Part shown: piece after piece, positions 26,098-35,305 of the stretch
How positions within the stretch are numbered: position 1 is the stretch's first letter
Layout: every line of letters starts with the position of its first letter
Source: DSFO01 sp041640715
Lineage (GTDB): Archaea > Thermoproteota > Thermoprotei > Gearchaeales > Gearchaeaceae
DNA length: 64,000 nucleotides
Reading direction: 5' to 3'
NCBI GenBank assembly: GCA_041640715.1
Contig: JBEPZU010000004.1
Coordinates: 1 to 64,000, forward strand
Made by a program: the position numbers and the translations under genes
Notes under the pieces: generated by a model
The model's database searches: none
Seen by the model: only the letters and a program-made list of their open reading frames with translations
Told to the model about the DNA's origin: nothing

Positions 26098-27067
26098 TCC
26101 CATCCTATTCAGCGTTGCCCTAGCGATACTCTTCATTTTAATAGCTATAGCTTTGCTGCCTGCCCATGAGGACTTCCTAATAGCAAATCCATATTGGAAT
26201 GGCTTACAAACTTTTTCTAAGACAGTTGATCTCAATGTCATAAACATAGAGCATGAAATGATCATTCCAGAAAAAACGGTTCTCTTCTTGATAGGCCCTT
26301 CCTTAAATCTAACGCAAAATCAAATCGAAATGTTGAGAGAATATGTAATGAATGGGGGAGAACTCGTCCTAATGGATGAGACTGGTATTATAAATGCGCT
26401 CCTTTCAAATTTAGGGCTTGGTATTAGCGTCGACGGAAATTTAATGCTAGATGCTTTATTTTATCATAGGAGCTGGAAGTTGCCTAGGATAATCAACATA
26501 AAGGAAGATGAGCTTACAGCAGGGGTTGAAAACATCGTACTCGACCTCCCTTCTGTACTTAGAGTTAAGGATCCAAACGTTAAAATCATAGCTTATTCTT
26601 CAAGCTTTAGTTTCCTCGATATAAACAAGGACTTTAAACCTTCAGATGATGAACCGCTTGGACCTTTTCCTGTAGCGGCTAAAATAAGCTATGGTAAAGG
26701 AGTCATATTGATCTTCTCAGATTCCAGCATTTTTTTGAACAGCATAATTAATCTAGGAGATAATCCCAGATTATTGCAAAACTTAGTTAAAGATAGATCT
26801 GTCTATTTAGATATTAGCACTTGGAAATTAACACCTAGAGAGAGCTATAGAAATGCTTTACTGAGCTTCTATGCGATCCTATCAGCACCAGAATTTAAGT
26901 ATAGCTTGGCTTTAGCAATACTAGCAATCATCTATGCGACGAAACCGAGAAGAAAAACAAAGATTGAAATAGATGAGATTGAAGAAACCCTTAAAAAGCA
27001 TCCTGACTGGGATGGGCGTATACTTAAATTACTTAAAGAGCTAAGAGATAGATATACAGCAAAATGA
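26078..27067 (+). CDS. DUF4350-family membrane protein
   Basis: A 329-residue protein with an N-terminal helix (SVALAILFILIAIALLP), a flavodoxin-like or GATase-like DUF4350 domain (ENIVLDLPS, LREYVMNGGELVLMDE, YGKGVILIFSDSSIFLNS) outside the membrane, a second helix near residue 275 and a short basic cytoplasmic tail. DUF4350 proteins accompany MoxR and DUF58 proteins widely. It overlaps the gene before it by 20 bases and its stop overlaps the moxR ATG as ATGA. Confidence 0.82.
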   Translation: MSKFNFNPILFSVALAILFILIAIALLPAHEDFLIANPYWNGLQTFSKTVDLNVINIEHEMIIPEKTVLFLIGPSLNLTQNQIEMLREYVMNGGELVLMDETGIINALLSNLGLGISVDGNLMLDALFYHRSWKLPRIINIKEDELTAGVENIVLDLPSVLRVKDPNVKIIAYSSSFSFLDINKDFKPSDDEPLGPFPVAAKISYGKGVILIFSDSSIFLNSIINLGDNPRLLQNLVKDRSVYLDISTWKLTPRESYRNALLSFYAILSAPEFKYSLALAILAIIYATKPRRKTKIEIDEIEETLKKHPDWDGRILKLLKELRDRYTAK

Positions 27068-27978
27068 TAGAAGAAATAATTTCAGAAATAGAACGCTTCG
27101 TAGTAGGCAAAAAGGATGTTATAAAAATGATTCTTGTAGCCCTTCTAAGCGAAGGACATATACTACTCGAAGGTCCTCCTGGGGTAGCTAAAACGCTGAT
27201 AGCAAAGACCTCCGCTAAAACACTAGGATTAAGCTTTTCGAGAATCCAAATGACCCCAGATACTTTGCCAGCAGATATACTAGGAGCTGCGATCTACGAT
27301 GTAAAGACAGGAGAATTCAAAGTTAAAAAAGGCCCGATCTTTGCTAATGTTTTATTGGTAGATGAGCTTAACAGAGCTCCTCCAAAGACACAATCAGCCT
27401 TCCTTGAGGCAATGCAAGAAAGACAAGTAACAATAGAAGGCACGAGTTATCCTCTTGAAAGGCCATTTTTGGTGATTGCCACGCAAATACCTTATGGCTC
27501 TCCTGGAACATATCCTCTCACAGAAGTTCAAATAGATAGATTTGCCTACAAAATCAAGGTTAGGTTTGCTTCTCCTGAAGAGGAGATGAAGATATTAGAG
27601 AAAATAGACTCCATCGAGAGCGGAGAAGTAAGACAAGTTGCTGATAGAAATAAAATACTACAAGCGATGGAAGAGGTTAGAAAGATATACGTCTCAGAAG
27701 CCGTTAGAAAATATATCGTAGATATGATCTTTAAGCTAAGGAATAATCACGCTTTAATCGAAGGACCTAGCGCAAGAGGAACCATATGGCTAATGAAAGC
27801 TAGCAGAGCATATGCGTTCCTAAACAAGAGGAACTATGTAATACCAGATGATGTAAAAGCGGTTGCACCCCATGTACTTAGACATAGAATACAATTAAGG
27901 AAAGAAATGCTCGAAGAAATCAACGAGGAACAAATAATCGAAGAACTACTATTAGCTACGCCTGTACCTAAAGGATAA
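27064..27978 (+). CDS. MoxR-family AAA+ ATPase
   Basis: A 304-residue AAA+ chaperone of the MoxR class, which typically matures or activates partner proteins with VWA domains. Walker A is EGPPGVAKTLIAKT (about 36-49), Walker B VLLVDELNRAPPKTQ (about 98-112), sensor 1 VIATQIPYG, with the arginine region SARGTIWLMKASRAYA and the winged tail. It pairs with the DUF58 gene that starts three bases after its stop. It is the energy source of this membrane cluster. Confidence 0.95.
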   Translation: MIEEIISEIERFVVGKKDVIKMILVALLSEGHILLEGPPGVAKTLIAKTSAKTLGLSFSRIQMTPDTLPADILGAAIYDVKTGEFKVKKGPIFANVLLVDELNRAPPKTQSAFLEAMQERQVTIEGTSYPLERPFLVIATQIPYGSPGTYPLTEVQIDRFAYKIKVRFASPEEEMKILEKIDSIESGEVRQVADRNKILQAMEEVRKIYVSEAVRKYIVDMIFKLRNNHALIEGPSARGTIWLMKASRAYAFLNKRNYVIPDDVKAVAPHVLRHRIQLRKEMLEEINEEQIIEELLLATPVPKG

Positions 27979-27980
27979 TC

Positions 27981-29264
27981 TTGAAACTAGAAGTTACAGA
28001 AAAAGGGAGGAAATTAGCGTTATCGATAATTGCACTTACATTACTTTACGTACTTTTCCTCGACATTTTACTGCTTTTGGCAGCTTCAATCATAGCATCC
28101 ATAATGTTCTATTCTTTTTCCGTAGCATTATTGAGGAATAGAAATCTTAAAAAACACTCAAAAATTGAACCAGGATGCATCGAGCTAAAGCTCGTCGCCG
28201 GTACGACTCAAAGCATGAAAATGAAAATCGAAAATAAAAAGCCTTTATCGATTCGAGTTAAGCCTACTTTGAATTTCTGCAAGATCATTCCTGAGCTTTA
28301 TAAGACCAATGAAGAGCTGAAGATAGAGATTTCACCAATGCTTGCAGGAAATTACGATTCTAAATGGCTTGAAGTCGAAATCCTTTCTCCTTTAAATATC
28401 TTTGTATTGAAATCAACACTTCCATTTAACATAAAGCTTACTGTTTTACCTAGGGTTGTCCCTGTAGCAATCAAAGCTTTAGAGCTTTTAGCAACATCAG
28501 GCACACGAATCTACGAAATACCGGTTCAAACTGTAGGGATTGGGACTGAATATTTCGAAACAAGGGAATACATTCCAGGAGATGATCCAAAAAGGGTTGA
28601 TTGGAAAGCAACAGCTAGGTTACAAAAGCTAATGATAAAGAAATTTCATAAAGAAATAGGCTGGTTAATAAACTTAATATACGATGAAAAAGTAGCAGGA
28701 CCTTTATCTAGAGACGAAGCCGCAACGTTGTTCTTGAAAATAGCTCTATCACTTACTTCGATGGAAATACCATATGATCTGAGCTTTATTGGAGTTAATA
28801 ACGAAATTAGATCAATCAAGTTCAAAGATCAAAGAACTGCCCTTTTAGCAGCTATAAAGCATGCACTCGATGCAGTAAATGTAGATTACGGAGTGCTATA
28901 TGAATTGGTCGAAGCCCAGTCAACAAAAGAAGCTTTAAAATTATTGAAAATGATAGATAAAGAAATCATCGTAAAGAAAACACAAAAGTTCGACGAAGAA
29001 AGCAATGCTATCGTTATTACTTGTTTGATAGGAGACATTAGCTGGTTAATGGACCTTCATGAAACTCTTAAATTAAACGGGAGAACATTAATGATAAACG
29101 TTCCTTCAAAAACATGGTTGGATAGTCCAAATTTGGAGGAAACTTATATAAATTACGAAAAACAACTCAAAATCCTAGCAATGCTGAAAAGAAGAGGGAT
29201 TGAGGTTAGGATCGGCAAAGATTTAGATTCAAATATCCAGGAGCTCAAGGCTTATATCGCTTAG
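27981..29264 (+). CDS. DUF58 protein
   Basis: A 427-residue DUF58 protein: two N-terminal membrane helices (about 10-45), a beta-rich middle, the signature EYIPGDDPKRVDWKATAR (about 198-215) and a C-terminal alpha/beta VWA-like region (about 230-420). The start is TTG. DUF58 proteins are the usual partners of MoxR and are thought to be assembled or activated by it. It is the last gene of the operon that begins at 20303. Confidence 0.92.
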   Translation: MKLEVTEKGRKLALSIIALTLLYVLFLDILLLLAASIIASIMFYSFSVALLRNRNLKKHSKIEPGCIELKLVAGTTQSMKMKIENKKPLSIRVKPTLNFCKIIPELYKTNEELKIEISPMLAGNYDSKWLEVEILSPLNIFVLKSTLPFNIKLTVLPRVVPVAIKALELLATSGTRIYEIPVQTVGIGTEYFETREYIPGDDPKRVDWKATARLQKLMIKKFHKEIGWLINLIYDEKVAGPLSRDEAATLFLKIALSLTSMEIPYDLSFIGVNNEIRSIKFKDQRTALLAAIKHALDAVNVDYGVLYELVEAQSTKEALKLLKMIDKEIIVKKTQKFDEESNAIVITCLIGDISWLMDLHETLKLNGRTLMINVPSKTWLDSPNLEETYINYEKQLKILAMLKRRGIEVRIGKDLDSNIQELKAYIA

Positions 29265-29279
29265 TCTTTCAAAGATTTG

Positions 29280-29293
29280 GCATAATATTATGC
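29280..29293. promoter_or_regulatory. 14-bp perfect palindrome
   Basis: GCATAATATTATGC is perfectly self-complementary. It lies 15 bases after the DUF58 stop and about 95 bases before the next start, in a gap where the operon ends and the glycan locus begins. It could be a binding site for a dimeric regulator; it is too tight for a stable hairpin terminator. Confidence 0.35.
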
Positions 29294-29387
29294 TCGATGA
29301 AACTGTTTTTTCATGGTGTCTAGTAGGAACTTGCGGATGAAGTTGAAGTAGCTTAATGACTTTAGGAACTAGTTAATAGAGCGAAAA

Positions 29388-30491
29388 TTGCTTTTAGAAA
29401 CGCTTGCATTGGCATTAGGCATTATTCACTTTGGAGTTCCACTTGGCTATTATATTTACATGAAGAGATATTTGAGTAAACCTTGGAATGTGGAAATAGA
29501 TGAAAGTTATAAGGCGTATGTAACGGTGATCCTTCCAACATATAATGAGGCTGGAATAATTTGGAAAAAGCTTGACAACCTGTATCAGCAAGACTATCCT
29601 AAGGAGCTTTTTGAAGTAATAGTTATAGATGGAGCGAGCAGTGACGGTACGGCTGAAATTGTTAAGAAGTGGTCTTCTGAACATGAGGATATCAGTCTTA
29701 AATTAATCGAAGAGTCTGAAAGAAAGGGAAAAGCTCATGCACTAAATCATGCATTAAAGCACTCTAAAGGTGAAGTCATAGTTATTGCGGATGCTGATGC
29801 ATTTTGGCCTAAGAACGCATTACTAGAAGCCATTAAGTGGTTTTCAGACCCGAAGGTTGGTGCAGTATCATGCCTAAAGAATCCTACAAGCGCTGGCCCT
29901 GTAAGTATTGAGGAAGGATATAGGCAGTACTATAATGCCTTGAGAGTGGCTGAGAGCAAGGTTTATGCAACTCCGATATTCCATGGGGAATTGGCCGCAT
30001 TTAGAAAAAGTCTCTTAGAAAAGTTAAACGGCTTTCCTGTAGATATCGGTGCAGACGACAGTCATACTGCTACAAGAATAGCCTTAATGGGCTATAGAGC
30101 AATAACTCCTGAAAATCTAGTAGTTGAAGAAATAGTCCCAAGCAGAGATTATTCTTGGTGGAGAGTAAGGCGGGCTCAGCATCTGATACAGCACTTCGTT
30201 AAGGCACTTAAAATAAAAGGTCAGAAGCCTAAAGAGTTCAAGAAAATCCTCGCCGTGGAATCGTTTTTGCACATAATAAATCCATTCTTGTTGCTAGCAT
30301 CCACGATTGCATTAACAACAAGTATAGTAGTTACTCATTCATTTCTCGCCTTAGGCATCTTAGCATTAGGAGCAGCATTGTTGTATATGAAGCGATATAG
30401 AACGTGGATTGTTCAACAATTCTACCTCCTTACAGCGACTTTAAGAAACCTGAGGAGTAGGGAAATAGTTTGGAGTAAACAGATTAAATGA
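29388..30491 (+). CDS. Membrane GT2 glycosyltransferase (processive type)
   Basis: A 367-residue GT2 enzyme with one N-terminal helix (LETLALALGIIHFGVPLGYY) and two C-terminal helices. Catalytic motifs are VILPTYNEAGIIWKKL, VIDGASSDGTAE, IADADAFW (DxD), DDSHTATR and RRAQHLIQHF, the last like the (Q/R)xxRW site of chitin, hyaluronan or cellulose synthases. It may polymerise a sugar or glycosylate a lipid carrier. TTG start. It is the first gene of the glycan locus, and no neighbour is coupled to it. Confidence 0.87.
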   Translation: MLLETLALALGIIHFGVPLGYYIYMKRYLSKPWNVEIDESYKAYVTVILPTYNEAGIIWKKLDNLYQQDYPKELFEVIVIDGASSDGTAEIVKKWSSEHEDISLKLIEESERKGKAHALNHALKHSKGEVIVIADADAFWPKNALLEAIKWFSDPKVGAVSCLKNPTSAGPVSIEEGYRQYYNALRVAESKVYATPIFHGELAAFRKSLLEKLNGFPVDIGADDSHTATRIALMGYRAITPENLVVEEIVPSRDYSWWRVRRAQHLIQHFVKALKIKGQKPKEFKKILAVESFLHIINPFLLLASTIALTTSIVVTHSFLALGILALGAALLYMKRYRTWIVQQFYLLTATLRNLRSREIVWSKQIK

Positions 30492-30664
30492 AGCAGTTTA
30501 TAGCTAAAGCAAACGATATATCTTAGTTAAGATACCTTACTTGCAATAACGTGCTTAAACTGTTGTAGCTGACAAGAAGCTTAGTCTGAGTAAAGTGATT
30601 TTGAAAGTAATTAAGGCTACATAATTAAGGGCTATCTACAAGGTTTTAACTTCGAAGCAAGTAG

Positions 30665-31783
30665 ATGAAAATAGTCCAGGTATGCCCAAGATATTATCCA
30701 TATATCGGTGGTATAGAGAAACATGTGAAGGAAGTTAGCGAAAGACTAGTCCAAAAAGGTTTCGATGTTGAAGTTTTTACCACAGATCCATCAGGAAGCC
30801 TTCCTCCAGAGGATGTCATAAATGGTGTGCGTGTCAGAAGGTTCAAGAGCTTTGCTCCTGCAGAGATTGGATATTTCTCGAATTCGTTATATCATACGCT
30901 GAGACGAGTTAAGTGCGACATAATTCATGCGCATGGCTACAGAGCCTTACCAATGCTATTGGCAGCGTTAGCAAAAAACTCAAACAAAGCTAAGTTTGTA
31001 GTGACTACTCACTTAGGCTTTTCAAAAGTGGGCAGATCCGTCTATCCTATTTATAATTCGCTTTTTGGAAGATTCATTCTCTCTAAAGCGGACAAAATCG
31101 TCATCGTCTCGCAGGCCGAGCTAGAGGAAATCCCTTTGTTGCGAAAATATGAGAATAAGGTAGTATTGATACCGATTGGAATAGATACAAGCAAAATTGA
31201 GGAATATTTTTATAGGGATAAAACTTCCGATACTTTAAACCTCCTATACGTTGGAAGGATCGAGAAGAAGAAAGGTCTTGATGAGCTCATTAAAATTATG
31301 ACCATGTTACAAAATGAGCCTATCCGCTTAACTATAGTTGGGGAAGGCCCTTATGCGTCAAAAATCCTTCCAATCGTCCACAAAATGCAGAACATAGAGT
31401 TTAAAGGTAAAGTATCTGAGCATGAACTTTACGAACTTTACGCCAATTCGCATGTATTCATCCTCCTTTCAGAGTTCGAGTCTCATAGCGTCTCGCTGAC
31501 CGAGGCGATGGCGTTTGGAGTAATTCCAATCGTGACAAATGTAGGCGGGAATAAGTATATTGTTGATAATGAGACAGGTTTCCTTGTAGATTATCCAATA
31601 AAAGTAAGTGAAGTAGTGCGAACAATCAAGATGCTGTACCTAGATAGATCAATACTGAAGCAGAAAAGCATCGCCTCTAGGAAGAGAGCTTTAACCAACT
31701 TTGAGATCAAAAAAACCCTACATCAATTGATGAAGTTATATTCGGAAGTTTTCAATGAGAATGGTGGTGTGTGCGACTTTTAA
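30665..31783 (+). CDS. GT4 glycosyltransferase
   Basis: A 372-residue GT-B enzyme. The acceptor domain begins VCPRYYPYIGGIEKHVKEV; the donor domain has YVGRIEKKKGLDELI and the EX7E motif in SEFESHSVSLTEAMAFG, followed by PIVTNVGG. This is the classical GT4 architecture at normal length. It probably adds a hexose to a lipid-linked oligosaccharide. The GT-C-like membrane protein follows after 22 bases. Confidence 0.92.
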   Translation: MKIVQVCPRYYPYIGGIEKHVKEVSERLVQKGFDVEVFTTDPSGSLPPEDVINGVRVRRFKSFAPAEIGYFSNSLYHTLRRVKCDIIHAHGYRALPMLLAALAKNSNKAKFVVTTHLGFSKVGRSVYPIYNSLFGRFILSKADKIVIVSQAELEEIPLLRKYENKVVLIPIGIDTSKIEEYFYRDKTSDTLNLLYVGRIEKKKGLDELIKIMTMLQNEPIRLTIVGEGPYASKILPIVHKMQNIEFKGKVSEHELYELYANSHVFILLSEFESHSVSLTEAMAFGVIPIVTNVGGNKYIVDNETGFLVDYPIKVSEVVRTIKMLYLDRSILKQKSIASRKRALTNFEIKKTLHQLMKLYSEVFNENGGVCDF

Positions 31784-31805
31784 TAATAACCATAAGTAAC
31801 GTCAA

Positions 31806-33614
31806 ATGATAACTTTCTCCACAGCATTGATAGTATTTACACCAATTCTCATAATCGTTTATTTATTAATGTTATTGGTAGCCGACAAATATGGAAGGAT
31901 ACATGAGGAGAAAAATACAACAGATTCTAAGGCATTCAAGGTCTTACAAGTCTTTGCGATAATTTTACCAGCTATAGGACTTTGCCTAACATTACTAACG
32001 AACTTTAGGGAAACTATTCCGTATTACGCTATACTCATGTTTACTTTTATTATAAATATAATATCTATACTTAAGTATCCCTCGAAGACTATTCTATCGT
32101 CCTTCATATTATTGCACTTCATGTTGATGTCTGGTAAACTACCCGAAACTATGATCTCTATAGGTGAGGGACAACAAATGGATAGAGCTTTAGCTCTAAA
32201 CAATCGTTGGGAATTTCAGTGGGCTCATAATCCGAGCTATAACCCAATTCCCACCATAGCAACAATATCTGTCATACTTTCAGAAATTGTGGCGCTGAAG
32301 TGGTACAGCAGTTTGCTACAACTTTTAGTATTTATAGCTTGGGCTTTAGCATATGATTTAGCCATTTACCTACTAACTTTAAAATTAAGTGGAGATGAAA
32401 GAACAGCACTATTAGCCGTACCCCTTATCGCTATAACGCCCGAGACAGCAATCCATCAACATCCATACCAATGGAGCGGAAATATGCTTGTCTTACTGGC
32501 AACAATTATGCTAATATATCTTCTCCACAAACGCTCATCTAGCTTACCTATTACGATAACGCTACTCTTTATCGGTGCCATTTTAGCACATGCTACAGGC
32601 ATAATTTATTTAGCGATACTCATAGCGATATATTTAGTCAATGTGTTAATCAGAAATCTTAATAAAACGTTAGTTAAAGAGAAGCCACCATTTACATTTC
32701 ATAAACCTATGAAGATCTTAATCCTATTTTTACTTCTAATATTCTTTGTAAGAGCCTTATACACATCCGATTATGCAGATTACGTGTTGCCCAACTTTGC
32801 AAATCTTTACCGAGGCTTGATAGATTTATTAAGAGAGGCTTTTATGCCTGAGACTGTTACCGGCGAAGCTCATCACATTCCGCTCTACGAACGAGCCAGC
32901 GTATCTTCTATCCAAGCTTATGTATGGAGCTTCGTGATTTCCCTATCAACAGCATATATTATACATTCGCTGATTAAAAGAAGCCTAAGAATGCTAACAC
33001 TAGCATTGTATGTTTGCTCAATTTTACTACTCTCGATATCGTTCTTAGGATATAGTATTGCCAAAATAACAAGCTTTTACCCATTAAATAGGACCGTTTA
33101 TACATTCATACCGTTATTGGTCCCTATGGCAGCAATAGTCCTAGCAAGAACCATCAAAGCTGGTCCTAGAAAGCTTTGGGGAATAGTTGCTTTATCTACG
33201 ATCTTATTTTTATTGACAGCGCCAATAGCTGCGCAGGATCCAAACATATCCCCAATAAGCTACGCAGAAATTAGAGAAGCCCCACCTATTACCATCGGAC
33301 CTACTGAAATGGCAAAAGCATCTATAATTGCGAATTTAGTAGACAACTCTTATGTAAATTTGGGAAATAAAATCATATACATATATTCATCAGAAACCCA
33401 TATAGAGAAAATAGTTTATACAGGTAGAGGAGGGGTAATTGAATACACATTTACAAATCCTTTACTTAAAGCCACAGAAACTTATACGTTTATAAACAGT
33501 TTGCCTCAATTAAAGATAACAGCCTTACGAGAGCCAAGTAGTAATGCGACTTCGCTAATTAAAATCCTAGATTTTGGAAAAGAGTCTATAATGTTAAGTT
33601 ATGGTCAAGGTTGA
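31806..33614 (+). CDS. Polytopic membrane protein, GT-C-like
   Basis: A 602-residue protein with about 12 membrane helices through residue 480 and a C-terminal domain of about 110 residues with several Asn-X-Ser/Thr sites, probably outside the cell. The loop after the third helix (MISIGEGQQMDRALALNNRW, followed by FQWAHNPSYNPIP) carries acidic and aromatic residues as in the first loop of GT-C glycosyltransferases that use polyprenyl-phosphate sugars. Family assignment is by architecture only. It is flanked by GT4 genes, with 12 bases to the next. Confidence 0.72.
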   Translation: MITFSTALIVFTPILIIVYLLMLLVADKYGRIHEEKNTTDSKAFKVLQVFAIILPAIGLCLTLLTNFRETIPYYAILMFTFIINIISILKYPSKTILSSFILLHFMLMSGKLPETMISIGEGQQMDRALALNNRWEFQWAHNPSYNPIPTIATISVILSEIVALKWYSSLLQLLVFIAWALAYDLAIYLLTLKLSGDERTALLAVPLIAITPETAIHQHPYQWSGNMLVLLATIMLIYLLHKRSSSLPITITLLFIGAILAHATGIIYLAILIAIYLVNVLIRNLNKTLVKEKPPFTFHKPMKILILFLLLIFFVRALYTSDYADYVLPNFANLYRGLIDLLREAFMPETVTGEAHHIPLYERASVSSIQAYVWSFVISLSTAYIIHSLIKRSLRMLTLALYVCSILLLSISFLGYSIAKITSFYPLNRTVYTFIPLLVPMAAIVLARTIKAGPRKLWGIVALSTILFLLTAPIAAQDPNISPISYAEIREAPPITIGPTEMAKASIIANLVDNSYVNLGNKIIYIYSSETHIEKIVYTGRGGVIEYTFTNPLLKATETYTFINSLPQLKITALREPSSNATSLIKILDFGKESIMLSYGQG

Positions 33615-33626
33615 TCGCTGAACACT

Positions 33627-34769
33627 ATGGTTAAAGTACTCGCAATCTCAAATCAAGACTTAAGGCACCCCTTCCATGGCAGCGCAAGACTTCAGCTTAG
33701 CTTGCTAGGAGCTTTGGCTTTGACGAATTCAGAAGTATTATACGTTAACGTAGCATCAAATGGGTTTTCACAACAAAACATAAGAGTAACCAGTAGCTTT
33801 GGAAGAACATCATTTAAGCAAATAAACATTCCTGGCATGACAACATCAAATTATGCAAAATATTTGAAGAGTTTAAACGTCTTGGAAGGTTTGTTAGATA
33901 TCAAGCCTGAAGTATTGTTCTGCCTAAGTAGGCATACAATCATTCTCTGTAAGATACTTTCAAAGAAGTTAGGAGTTCCTTTAATACTTTTACATGACGC
34001 ACTGAGATACCTATATCTTCATCAACTACTTAGAAGCACTAAGACTAGAATTAAGGAGGTATTTTATTCCGTTCCGGCCTTAATTTCTTATGCTATAATA
34101 ACATTGCTCAGTAGTGCATCCCTATCGGTATCTGAGGATTTTAAGCTATACTTTAATAAACTACTTCTTAAAAACAAGATCTATGAAATTAAACCCACCT
34201 TCATGTTACTAAACGATCACGACTGTAATTCTCAAGAGATGGAAGATCTTAGCACGTTACCTGAGGATCTATTTCTTTATAGTGGCCCTCTATGGATTTT
34301 AAAGTATATAGCTTCCAAAACACCTCGCTTAAACTATGTAGTGACAGGACCTGTCGCTTTTAACGTTAAAAACCAAATGCATAACAGGCTGAAGAATATA
34401 CATCCACTTCATAATATATGCGATATTCAACTATGTGAACTTCATAAGAGAATACGAGCCGCAGTAATTCTTAGAGAGAGCATGACAGGTATTAGCATGA
34501 CAGTGGTACAGGAGCTGTACTTCGGCAAGCCAATAATCGCCAATTCAATAGCTATATCAGGAATAAGAGGGCTCAAAGATGTTAGAGGAATAAGCGTTGT
34601 TGATAATATTCCTAAACTATTAACCCTCCTAAATCATGCACCAGAAGAAGATGAGGAACTGTTTAAAGAGAAAAGGCTTAATGCCTTAGAATTTTTTGAG
34701 AAAAATTTATCGCCTCCTATCTGTGGCAATCTTATTCGTGAAATTATAACCCATGTACTGGAAAGTTAA
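33627..34769 (+). CDS. GT4-like glycosyltransferase
   Basis: A 380-residue GT-B-fold protein, more divergent than its neighbours. The start VLAISNQDLRHPFHGSARLQ and the C-terminal ILRESMTGISMTVVQELYFGKPIIAN, with an EX7E-like spacing, support the GT4 assignment. It contains a hydrophobic segment (VPALISYAIITLLSSASL) in the N-terminal domain that may dock to the membrane. It precedes the decayed methyltransferase by 3 bases. Confidence 0.75.
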   Translation: MVKVLAISNQDLRHPFHGSARLQLSLLGALALTNSEVLYVNVASNGFSQQNIRVTSSFGRTSFKQINIPGMTTSNYAKYLKSLNVLEGLLDIKPEVLFCLSRHTIILCKILSKKLGVPLILLHDALRYLYLHQLLRSTKTRIKEVFYSVPALISYAIITLLSSASLSVSEDFKLYFNKLLLKNKIYEIKPTFMLLNDHDCNSQEMEDLSTLPEDLFLYSGPLWILKYIASKTPRLNYVVTGPVAFNVKNQMHNRLKNIHPLHNICDIQLCELHKRIRAAVILRESMTGISMTVVQELYFGKPIIANSIAISGIRGLKDVRGISVVDNIPKLLTLLNHAPEEDEELFKEKRLNALEFFEKNLSPPICGNLIREIITHVLES

Positions 34770-34772
34770 GAG

Positions 34773-35286
34773 ATGAGCACATCACAAATTGCATATTTAA
34801 GGGAAAATCAAAGAATAATAGGAAAAGCGGTTAAGGAGCATCTAAGCAATCTCTTAATTGAACGTTATTTGGATCTTGGATGCGGTAATTGCTTTTTGAC
34901 GCAGAATATAGCTTCGATTGTCCGAGCAAACGAAGTAATTTGTGTTGATACAAATGATGAAGCACTAAGTATAACTAGGAAATTGGGCTATAAGAGTATG
35001 AAGGTTGACTTGAATTATGGATTACCAATACCAAACAACTCGGTTGATCTGGTTACTGTCTTTGAATTAATAGAGCATGTTTAATATACTCTCAACTCTC
35101 AATTCCCTTATTCAACACTTGGAATGTGTAGGCTTTAGAATTGTTGATTATCGAGGACTCCTTACTCACGCTACATACAAGAATAAGTTACTGAAAATTG
35201 TTAGCTTGATTTTAGCTAAGCTAAGGCCATCATTAGCACCTGATATTTTATGCATAACTGAAAAAACATCGAATAGAAAACCTTGA
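34773..35286 (+). pseudogene. SAM methyltransferase remnant with internal deletion
   Basis: The first frame (34773-35084) encodes a normal start of a class I methyltransferase: YLDLGCGNCFLTQN (motif I), VICVDTNDEA, and VFELIEHV, where it stops. The next frame (35077-35286) resumes with what looks like the C-terminal end (LIQHLECVGFRIVDYRG). The 60-80 residues normally found after EHV are gone, so a deletion with frameshift has destroyed the gene. Both halves are in the same order as the intact family. Confidence 0.75.
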
Positions 35287-35305
35287 AATACTTCATTTTG
35301 TAGAT

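Noticed and set aside
30519..30534. Small hairpin TATCTT-AGTT-AAGATA between two glycosyltransferase genes
   Set aside because: Six AT-rich base pairs in an AT-rich gap are expected by chance.
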